Positions 25,094 through 32,700 of a stretch of 64,000 nt of DNA are shown in pieces. The first letter of the stretch is position 1. Every line of letters starts with the position of its first letter. This DNA is from Pseudomonas fluorescens NCIMB 11764 (GTDB lineage Bacteria > Pseudomonadota > Gammaproteobacteria > Pseudomonadales > Pseudomonadaceae): assembly GCF_000293885.2 (NCBI RefSeq), contig NZ_CP010945.1, positions 3,182,001 through 3,246,000 of the forward strand, read 5' to 3'. The notes under the pieces were generated by a model. The model saw only the letters and a list, made by a program, of their open reading frames with translations, had not been told where the DNA came from and did no database searches. The translations under genes were made by a program, and so were the position numbers.

Positions 25094-26919
25094 GTGCGCC
25101 CAGCATGGGCGCAATCTTGTGGGTGAAAGTCCCGCCGTAAGCTGACCACAGCGAACGAAGTGAAGCGCAACTGCATGAGGGCGACCGAGTGTGGGGAGGA
25201 AGCGTGAATCGAAACCGCGAGCCGATGTACAAGAACCGGATACAAGGCGAAGCCGACCAGGGCGAGCGGGCATAAAACCGCGAAGCTCTTGTGGTCAAGG
25301 GTCAGGCAGCGTAAATCCGGCGGTTGTGCGGTGAAGGATTGCGTTCTTACCTGGGGAGATCTCGCCTTGTGCCTGAAAGGGCGACGGCGCGAGTCGGAGC
25401 GAGAAGTCAGCAGAGGCCGTAGTAGTCTTTTTTTTTGACGAAGGGCCGAACGAGAGAAAGCGTCATAGGCCATGTTGATGCGAAAGACCGGAAGTCAGAT
25501 GCCTGCCAAACGCGGGGCGGACGGAGATAACGAGCGGTGAAACCGTGAGAAATCCTGTCAGCGACGAGGTCAATCGCCCGCAAAATGAACCCGATAACGC
25601 AGGACAAGGGCTGCTGGAACGGGCCTTTGCGAGAGAAAACCTGAAACGGGCGTGGAAACGGGTCAAGGCCAACAAAGGTGCAGCGGGAGTCGACGGTCTG
25701 GATATTGATCAGACGGCCGAGTACCTGCTGACCCAATGGGCGGGGATTCGTGAACAGCTTCTTTCAGGAGTCTACCGGCCCAGTCCGGTACGGCGTGTGG
25801 TCATTCCCAAACCTGACGGCGGTCAACGCGAGTTGGGTATCCCAACGGTCACCGACCGTTTGATCCAACAAGCGTTGCTGCAAGCCTTGCAGCCATTACT
25901 CGATCCGACCTTCAGTGAACACAGCTACGGCTTCCGTCCGGGACGCTGTGCGCAGGACGCCGTTTTAGCGGCTCAGCGCTATGCCTCTTCAGGACGTAAA
26001 GTGGTGGTGGATGTTGATCTGGAGAAGTTCTTCGACCGGGTCGATCACGACATCTTGATGGATCGTTTGCGCAAACGGATTACGGATCAGGCGGTTATCC
26101 GGCTGATTCGCGCCTATCTGGATGCGGGAACGCTGATCAATGGCGTGGTCGAGAAAAGCCGCTGCGGGGCGCCGCAAGGCGGCCCACTGTCGCCGTTGTT
26201 GGCGAACGTGCTGCTGGACGAAGTGGATCGGGAGCTTGAACGCCGAGGCCATTGTTTCGTGCGCTATGCCGACGATGCGAACGTGTATGTGCGCAGTCAG
26301 AAGGCGGGGCAGCGGGTAATGGCCCTGCTGAGGCGGCTGTACGAAAAGCTGCACTTGAGCGTCAACGAGAGCAAGAGTGCAGTGACGAGCGCGTTTGGTC
26401 GCAAGTTTCTGGGCTATGAGTTGTGGTCAGCCCGAAGTGAAGTCAAGCGCGCGGTCTCTTATAAGGCGCAGAAACAGTTCAAGCAGCGTATCCGCTGGCT
26501 TACCCGGCGCTCCTGCGGGCGTAGCTTGCAACAGGTCGCAGATAATCTTCGGCCTTATCTTTTGGGCTGGAAAGCCTACTTCACGTTGTCGCAAACACCG
26601 GCAGTCTGGCGCAAGCTGGACGAATGGATACGACATCGACTGAGAGCGATCCAGCTCAGGCAGTGGAAGCGTGGCCCTACGATCTATCGAGAGCTGCGGA
26701 CACTGGGGGCGAGCCAGCAGGTGGCGCAGAGGGTGGCCAGTAACTCTCATCGCTGGTGGCGTAATAGCCGTTTTGAGTTGAATCGTGTGCTGAATATTGC
26801 GTGGTTCGACAGGCTGGGATTGGCGCGCCTCTCATAACCTCAATCTCTCGAACCGCCCGGTGCGGACCCGCATGCCGGGTGGTGTGGCAGGGGAGCGGCC
26901 TATGAAGGCCGTCCCCTAT
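25094..26919 (+). mobile_element. Group II intron, class IIC-like, complete
   Basis: A self-splicing ribozyme and retroelement. The 5' end is GTGCGCC at 25094. About 450 bases of structured RNA precede the reverse-transcriptase gene. After the gene comes domain V (about 26850-26886, ACCGCCCGGTGCGG / CGCATGCCGGGTGGTG) and domain VI (GGGGAGCGGCC / GGCCGTCCCC), with a probable 3' end at CTAT (26919). Position directly behind an intrinsic terminator, a small RT without an endonuclease domain and a CGC-type domain V all fit class C introns, which target terminator hairpins. Exact ends are inferred from consensus, to within a few bases. Confidence 0.85.
25545..26837 (+). CDS. ltrA: Group II intron reverse transcriptase/maturase
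   Basis: A 430-residue intron-encoded protein that splices and moves its host intron. RT motifs are complete: GAAGVDG (46-51), PVRRVVIPKPDGGQRELGIP (81-100), YGFRPGR (128-134), VDLEKFFD (157-164), GAPQGGPLSPLL (208-219) and the catalytic YADD (241-244). The maturase X domain follows (LLGWKAYF and WRKLDEWIRHRLR). No C-terminal HNH endonuclease is present. The start is GTG at 25545. The sequence closely resembles class C intron proteins such as the Geobacillus stearothermophilus enzyme as I remember it. There are no frameshifts, so it is probably active. Confidence 0.93.
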   Translation: MRNPVSDEVNRPQNEPDNAGQGLLERAFARENLKRAWKRVKANKGAAGVDGLDIDQTAEYLLTQWAGIREQLLSGVYRPSPVRRVVIPKPDGGQRELGIPTVTDRLIQQALLQALQPLLDPTFSEHSYGFRPGRCAQDAVLAAQRYASSGRKVVVDVDLEKFFDRVDHDILMDRLRKRITDQAVIRLIRAYLDAGTLINGVVEKSRCGAPQGGPLSPLLANVLLDEVDRELERRGHCFVRYADDANVYVRSQKAGQRVMALLRRLYEKLHLSVNESKSAVTSAFGRKFLGYELWSARSEVKRAVSYKAQKQFKQRIRWLTRRSCGRSLQQVADNLRPYLLGWKAYFTLSQTPAVWRKLDEWIRHRLRAIQLRQWKRGPTIYRELRTLGASQQVAQRVASNSHRWWRNSRFELNRVLNIAWFDRLGLARLS

Positions 26920-27031
26920 GCCGATGCCTGAATGATTTTTGTCGAGGCTTGTTTTTTTTGGTCCGGCCTTTTCACAAAGTTTTCACAAGGTCCTACGTAA
27001 TCTCAACTCATCCGTTAGAAAGCAACACCTG

Positions 27032-27058
27032 GCCCGTCTCCCCAGCGGGCTTTTTTTT
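27032..27058 (+). terminator. Orphan terminator between the intron and the glycine-zipper genes
   Basis: GCCCG / CGGGC with a 9-base loop and eight T. No coding gene lies between the intron end (26919) and this site. The rest of 26920-27198 holds nothing else that I can name, except T-rich stretches and the ribosome site of the next gene. Confidence 0.6.
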
Positions 27059-27198
27059 GCCTGTCATAAAACCTTTTCCATAAACGTTGTCCAACCGTCG
27101 CCAATGGCGAGGTCGGGATCGTGCGTCTGGACTTTCTCGCCGCTAAAGCATTCAATCTCGACCCTTTTTGATTTCCCCCTATTTTTGAGGTTCTTGTC

Positions 27199-27570
27199 AT
27201 GCGTTTAACACTGCCCGCCCTGGTTCTGGGGCTTTTGGTTGCTCAAGGTGCAATGGCTGCTGGCGACGGCACGGCCGCGCTGGGTGGCGGTCTGGGTGGC
27301 GCGCTGGGTAACGTCGTCGGTCAAAGCATGGGCGGCAGCACCGGCGCAGCGATTGGTGCCGGTGTTGCGGGCGCAGCCGGCAGTGCCGTGGCAGCACGCA
27401 AAGGCAGCCGTACCAAGGCGGCGATCGGCGGCGGTGTGGGTGCAGCTGGTGGTTCGGTGATCGGCAACAGCCTGGGCGGCAAGACCGGTTCCACCATCGG
27501 TGCTGGTTTGGGCGGTGCGTTGGGCGGTGGCGTTGGCAGCAATCTGGCCAAGGGTCACAAGCGTCACTGA
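27199..27570 (+). CDS. Exported glycine-zipper protein, copy 1
   Basis: A 123-residue secreted protein. A signal peptide (MRLTLPALVLGLLVAQGAMAA) precedes a chain made almost wholly of Gly/Ala/Ser repeats in a G-x-x-x-G pattern (GGGLGGALGNVVGQ, GGSTGAAIGAGVAGAAG, GGKTGSTIGAGLGGALGG), ending in a basic tail (KGHKRH). Glycine zippers pack membrane helices or form pores and oligomers; the role here is unknown. TGAGG precedes the ATG. It has its own terminator, and a second copy follows at 27760. Confidence 0.83.
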   Translation: MRLTLPALVLGLLVAQGAMAAGDGTAALGGGLGGALGNVVGQSMGGSTGAAIGAGVAGAAGSAVAARKGSRTKAAIGGGVGAAGGSVIGNSLGGKTGSTIGAGLGGALGGGVGSNLAKGHKRH

Positions 27571-27588
27571 TCCTGAGTGATCAGTTCA

Positions 27589-27616
27589 AAAGCCCGGCTT
27601 TGATGCCGGGCTTTTT
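27589..27616 (+). terminator. Terminator after glycine-zipper copy 1
   Basis: AAAGCCCGGC / GCCGGGCTTT stem, 6-base loop, then a T run (27612-27616). Confidence 0.85.
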
Positions 27617-27759
27617 GTATCTGGCTGTTTCTTCTTCGCAGCTAGCGCATCTTTGGCGGTCCAAACGTCATCGCTGACCGGATTCAGTGGGGCAGGTGCT
27701 AGACTCCGCCGATCCGCAGCGCGTTCTTTTCCCCCGATGCGGAATTAGAGGTTCATATC

Positions 27760-28188
27760 ATGCGTTTGACATTGTCCACGTTGGTTCTGGGACTTTTGGT
27801 CGCTCAAGGTGCGATGGCTGCCGGTGATGGCACCGCGGCTGTTGGCGGTGGTATTGGCGGTGCACTGGGTAACGTGGTCGGCCAGCAAATGGGCGGCAGC
27901 ACAGGTGCAGCGATTGGCGCAGGTGTGGGTGGCGCGGCGGGCAGTGCGGTTGGCGCGCCTAAAGGCAGTCGCACCGCAGCGGCCGTTGGTGGTGGTTTGG
28001 GCTCGGCGGGTGGCTCGGTGATTGGTAACAGCCTCGGTGGCTCGACCGGTTCCACTATCGGCGCAGGCCTGGGCGGTGCAGCGGGTGGCGCGGTGGGCAA
28101 TAACCTGGGCACCGACAGCGGCAGTTCCCATTCCGGAAACGGGCACAAAAACAAACACAAGAATAAACACAGGAATAAACATCGCTGA
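27760..28188 (+). CDS. Exported glycine-zipper protein, copy 2
   Basis: A 142-residue paralogue of the preceding gene. The signal peptide is nearly identical (MRLTLSTLVLGLLVAQGAMA), and it shares the order of glycine-zipper blocks (GGGIGGALGNVVGQQMGG, GGGLGSAGGSVIGN, GAAGGAVGNNLG). Its C-terminus differs: a Ser/His-rich linker ends in repeats of K-N-K-H/R-N-K-H, far longer and more basic than in copy 1. The two genes look like a tandem duplication with a diverging tail. Ribosome site AGAGGTTCATATC. Confidence 0.83.
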   Translation: MRLTLSTLVLGLLVAQGAMAAGDGTAAVGGGIGGALGNVVGQQMGGSTGAAIGAGVGGAAGSAVGAPKGSRTAAAVGGGLGSAGGSVIGNSLGGSTGSTIGAGLGGAAGGAVGNNLGTDSGSSHSGNGHKNKHKNKHRNKHR

Positions 28189-28210
28189 CCCGATAGCGAA
28201 TGACAGTAGA

Positions 28211-28235
28211 AACCCGGCCTGGCGCCGGGTTTTTT
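28211..28235 (+). terminator. Terminator after glycine-zipper copy 2
   Basis: AACCCGGC / GCCGGGTT stem with a 5-base loop and six T (28230-28235). Confidence 0.85.
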
Positions 28236-28317
28236 CGTTTGCGCGAGAAGTACTCCGGAACGTTTGCTCCCAGTCTGCCTCGAACTTCATACACACCTGA
28301 ATATCGAGAGGTATGCC

Positions 28318-28506
28318 ATGACGCCTGAAACCGAAGGCAAGGAAGAAAAAGGTCCGAGCGGACTACCGTTTATCAATGATCCGGGTAATGAAGATCCGGG
28401 GTCGCTGATGGATGATGCAACGGTGCCGCTCAACGATGCCGATGAGGCGGGTGACATGGGCCAGACAGAGTTTGAAGACGAGGATGACGACGAAGACGAA
28501 CAATGA
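28318..28506 (+). CDS. Very acidic small protein (62 aa)
   Basis: A 62-residue protein with no hydrophobic core, so it is probably disordered. It is rich in Glu/Asp/Gly and ends in a run of alternating Asp/Glu (FEDEDDDEDEQ). Two Pro/Gly turns (SGLPFINDPGNEDPGS) precede the acidic tail. GAGAGGTATGCC before the ATG supports translation. I do not recognise the family. A second acidic mini-protein follows, so they may be a pair. Confidence 0.65.
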   Translation: MTPETEGKEEKGPSGLPFINDPGNEDPGSLMDDATVPLNDADEAGDMGQTEFEDEDDDEDEQ

Positions 28507-28614
28507 TCAGTCGCTGCGATCGGGGCGACCGATCGTCCCCCTGATCGAACTGCGTTCGTCACGCTGTCATCAAAATGTCAGGACCTGTTTTTCAGGCCCC
28601 TTGAGAGGTGACTT

Positions 28615-28833
28615 ATGAACGCTGGCCCGAAAGACACCGATGACGATACCCCGGAGTACCCACTGCCTTCGCCGACCGATTCGCTGAGTCGCGATCAGCG
28701 GCCGCCGGATGATGACGAGGCGGGGGTGGAGCAGGTGCCTGATAGTGATGTAAAGCGAACTGATACTGATGTTGAAGCGTTGCCGGATGATCCGGATGTT
28801 GCAGGGGGAGATGGAGCTCACGAACCGAGTTAG
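28615..28833 (+). CDS. Acidic disordered small protein (72 aa)
   Basis: A 72-residue protein rich in Asp, Pro and Glu with few hydrophobic residues (MNAGPKDTDDDTPEYPLPSP onward), predicted disordered. A good ribosome site (GAGAGGTGACTT) supports it. Its stop is one base from the stop of the convergent immunity-like gene at 28835. Function unknown; not obviously homologous to the acidic protein before it beyond composition. Confidence 0.6.
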   Translation: MNAGPKDTDDDTPEYPLPSPTDSLSRDQRPPDDDEAGVEQVPDSDVKRTDTDVEALPDDPDVAGGDGAHEPS

Positions 28834-28834
28834 A

Positions 28835-29275
28835 TTATATTTTGTGGTCTTTCACCGCGTCGTCTTTAAGCTCGGCTGACTTTTTTTGTTTTCCAATAAA
28901 ATCATTCCTCCATAAATCAAAGAAAGCTATTTGTTCGGAAATATCCTTGACGATGTTTTCGTCTTCATAATCGAAGGTGCGGACAATATCTTCGAATGAT
29001 GCTGATTGCCCCAAAGTCATCTCATAGGCTACTGACCCATTGCTCATCTGAGAGCACATTCGCGATGGGAATACATTAAGTTTTGATCCTTTGCAAAGAA
29101 ACTTTATTTCAGGAAATTCCTTGCGGATTTGTGCGAGGCAAAAAAATTGGTCGTGGTCGCTGTATGTTTTTCTGAATCCGTTTTCTCTTATAAAGGTTAA
29201 AGAGTCTAGATGCGCTTCAATTATTGCATTTTCAATTTTTGTGCCTGTTTTAAGTTTTATTTTATGTCTGAGCAT
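28835..29275 (-). CDS. Candidate immunity protein, paralogue 2 (146 aa)
   Basis: A soluble 146-residue protein in AT-rich DNA, clearly homologous to the next gene at 29343. Shared stretches include the NG-x-x-KTYSD region, PEIKFLCKG and KLNV-x-PSRM, and FDYEDEN. I recognise no named family. It is second downstream of an Rhs toxin, a position where orphan or duplicated immunity genes are common in polymorphic toxin loci. Protection against the Rhs tip is inference from position and paralogy. The C-terminus differs (KKSAELKDDAVKDHKI). Confidence 0.7.
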   Translation of the reverse strand: MLRHKIKLKTGTKIENAIIEAHLDSLTFIRENGFRKTYSDHDQFFCLAQIRKEFPEIKFLCKGSKLNVFPSRMCSQMSNGSVAYEMTLGQSASFEDIVRTFDYEDENIVKDISEQIAFFDLWRNDFIGKQKKSAELKDDAVKDHKI

Positions 29276-29342
29276 CTGCGTTCTCGTTGTAATGTGGCGG
29301 CTGTGGAGTTTAAGTAATAAATGTTTCCAGGGTGGCGGGTTT

Positions 29343-29789
29343 TTATGGCGTTTCAGAATTGCCTTTAGATTCCTGGCCGCGTATGGTCAATGAAATTCCA
29401 AGTGACTCCAGCCAACGTTTGTAAAAAGTTCTTTGCTCTTCGATATTATTGGTGAGGTTTTCGTCTTCGTAATCAAAAATTCTTACCAGGTCCTCTTCCT
29501 CACTAGGGATCCCTAGTTTCAGTTCGTATGCAACAAGTCCGGTGGACATTTGCGAAGACATGCGAGAGGGATGAACATTCAGTTTGGCGCCTTTGCATAG
29601 AAATTTTATTTCAGGGTGGTCAGCTCTTAATAAACCGAAGCACGCATACATGTCATAGTCGCTGTAAGTTTTGGTTAGGCCATTTTTCATTATAAAAGTT
29701 AGTTCAAGCTTTCTCCTGTTGCATTGAATTGTGGCTGTTTCAATGGTTCCGTTATTGTCTATTGATATTTCTAGGTCTTTCATGGTCAT
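29343..29789 (-). CDS. Candidate cognate immunity protein of the Rhs toxin (148 aa)
   Basis: A soluble 148-residue protein whose ATG (29787-29789) overlaps the Rhs stop codon as ATGA, so the two are translationally coupled. A second ATG at 29783 is spaced better from AGGAA. It is AT-rich like the toxin tip and unlike the Rhs core. It is a paralogue of the 28835 gene. Coupling to the toxin's C-terminal end, small size and lack of a signal peptide are the usual marks of an immunity protein, expected to bind and block the tip in the cytoplasm. No direct evidence of binding can be seen. Confidence 0.75.
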   Translation of the reverse strand: MTMKDLEISIDNNGTIETATIQCNRRKLELTFIMKNGLTKTYSDYDMYACFGLLRADHPEIKFLCKGAKLNVHPSRMSSQMSTGLVAYELKLGIPSEEEDLVRIFDYEDENLTNNIEEQRTFYKRWLESLGISLTIRGQESKGNSETP

Positions 29790-32700
29790 TTCCTGAAAGG
29801 GTTGGGTATTGAATAGCCTTTATAGCTACCATCCTCATAAACGGGCGTAGCACCGACGATGTCATCGTTTTTTATGCCTCCCGGGACAGCTATTTCTACT
29901 TCGCGTCGATGAGGGGACATTAATCCAAGTTCTTTGTTTACATCGAGCCCACTTATATTTTTTAGTACATAAACATAACCGTCGGCAATCCAGTGGCCCG
30001 TGGCAAATTTTTTCGCTTGTTTTTCCTCTGTCGAAGTACTAACAAAGTAGCTTGGAGGGTTTTTGTTATCTACTGCGTGCAGGTACAGGTCTTCGCTGTC
30101 TCCCCATGGCTCAAATCCCCCCTCAAAAATTTCCCACGGTTCTCGCTCGTCACCTCGGTACAAATAATAGTTATCCTTTTTGATATTTGGAGTTTTGGGC
30201 TCCCCCTGATCAACCGTAACCCTGTCCACCAGGTCCTTGTCACCAGATGAAGTCCGCTTACACCCGTCCCCTCCCGGACACTCACTCAACCCCAACGGAT
30301 CAACCCACCCCGTCGGACTCCGCGTGTACTGGTACTGATTCAATCCCCCGGCCAGCTTGCTCGGATCCGGCGTCAGGTACCGTCCAACATCCGGTTGGTA
30401 ATACCGATGGCGGTTGTAGTGCAGGCCGCTCTCGGCATCAAAGTACTGCCCCTGAAACCGCAAGGGCTGGTCGAGGATCTGGTGGGTGTCGCGGTTAAGG
30501 CGGGTGAGGCGGCCATAGGCGTTGTATTGGGCTGCCCAGACGATTTCGCCGCTGTAATCCGTCAGTTCCTGCGGTGTACCGAGGTGGTCGAGTTGGTAAT
30601 AGAACGGGCATGCCTTTAGCGGGCCCTTGCCATCAAGCATGGCCAACGGACGGAAAGTGCCCGGTTCGTAAACGTAACTGCGGTAGTGCTCGCGGCTGCT
30701 TTCGGCGACGAGGTGGTCGCCTTGCCAGAAGAATTCTGTGGTTTTGCCGTCGACGGTTTTGCCGATGCGGCGGCCGAAGGCGTCGTAGCGGTAGCTGGCG
30801 CAGCGGCCATCCGGGGTGGTGACGCCGATCAGCCGGTGCTGGCAGTCGTAGCGGTATTCGGTGACCAGTTTTTGCCCGGTGCCGCGGCGTTCGCGGATCA
30901 GGTTGCCGAAGGCGTCGTAGTCGTAGTGCCGGTCGCCCTGCCTCAGCAGGCGATTGCCGTTGACGGTGGTCGGGCCGGGGCGGTCCTGCATCAGCAGGTT
31001 GCCGGCCGGGTCGTGGGCGAAGCTTTCCGGTGGCTGGTCGCGAGAGTGGCGGACGCGGGTCAGTCGGTTGAGAGGATCGTAGTGGTAACTGCGCTGGCCG
31101 TGGCGGCTGTCGGCGAGGCTGTCGAGATTGCCGTTGAGGCTGTAGGCATAATCGCGGCGGTACAGCGGTTGCTGGTGTTGGCTGACGGCATGCGCCTTCA
31201 GACGGCCTTGATCGTCGTAGGAGAATTCGCTTAGCAGTAGGCCTTGCTGGCGCTGCTGTTCGCGACCGAAGGTGGATTGGTGGGTGGTGAGCCGCGTGCC
31301 GTTGAGATCGATGGCGGTCAGCGCGCCGCCCTTGGCGTGGCGATAATCGAGTTTGCTGCCGTCCGGCAGACGCATCCGTTTGAGCTGGCCGCAGGCGTCG
31401 TAGCCATAACGCAGGGTGCCCCAGCCCTGGTGTTCGGTGATCAGCCGATCCTGTTGGTCGTACTCGAATTCCAACGGGTGATCGTGACCGTCGTCAACGC
31501 TGACCAGCCGTCCCAGGCTGTCGTAGCAATATCGAATCTTGATGCCGTCGGGCAGGGTCTTGACCAGCAAGCGGCCGGCCGAGTCTCGTTCATAAGCGGT
31601 GACGAGTTGCGAGCCATCGTCGCCAGCCTCGGTTTTCTCCAGCAGATGACCGTTGAGGTCGTAGGCATACGCGGTGCGACGGCCGTCGAATCCGGTTTCC
31701 TGTCGGATCAAGCCATTGGGCGTGTAGTCCAGCCGATATTTTTCGCCTGACTCGTTTTCGATCTCGGTGAGTAACAGCTGTGCGTTGTCGTAGCGATAAC
31801 GCAGCTGAGTTCCGTCGGGATTGATCCGGCGGCTGACCAGGTGCAAATCGTCGGCGTATTCGTAACGCGTGACGCGGCCCAGTTCGTCGCGCTCGGCGGT
31901 TATCTTGCCGTAGGCGTTGTAGCTGAAGGCGCGGACGGTGCCCGTGGGAAGCGTCGTAAGAACCAGCCTGCCCACGGCGTCCCATTGATAGCGGGTGACC
32001 GCACCGTGTTCGTCCTGACGAGTCGTCTGCCGGCCCAACGCATCGTAGGAAAACCGCCGCTGACCACCGCCCGGCAAGGTTTCTTCGACCCGTTGCCCCA
32101 AGGTATTCCAGACGAAGAGATGACGGCTGTTGTCCGGGTAACGGATCGACAGCAACTGACCTTTTTCGTCGTAGTGATAGTGGGTCGTCTCACCGTCAGG
32201 ATCGGTCGCCTCGGTGATGTCACCCTGAGTGTTGCGCTGGTACTTCCACACCGCTTTGCCGCGATACCGCGCGTGCAGGAAACCGTTGCGGTACTCGTAG
32301 GACGTGGGCTCGTCCTCCGATGGAATCAGCGCAATCAGCCGTCCGACATCGTCGTAACGGTACTCAGTGACCGCGCCCTGCGGATCCTGCTCGGCAACCA
32401 GACGGCCCTTATCGTCATAGGCCTTTAGCGCTTCGCCACCTTCCAGCCCGACCCGGCGTACCAGGCGTGCGCGGTCGTCGTGTTGATAAACCTCTTCACT
32501 GCCATCACTGTTGCGGACCGTGACACTGCCCGCGTCATCCCAGACATACCGCGTGTCCATTTGCGAAAACGACGCCCAGTGTCGGACGCATCGCACAGCC
32601 TTGCCGGACCCTTCCCACTCCCAGAAGAAACTCGCGCCACCGGCCAGTTGCCGCTGCAAAATGACCTGCTGGCCGTCGTAGTCGTAGCGTTCGCTTTCAC

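Noticed and set aside
27199..28188. A CRISPR array, suspected from repetitive sequence
   Set aside because: The repeats are Gly/Ala codons inside two exported proteins, with no uniform direct repeats and spacers; no cas genes are present.
29276..29342. A small gene or regulatory RNA between the two immunity genes
   Set aside because: Only 67 AT-rich bases with a short leader for the downstream gene; no frame or hairpin stands out.
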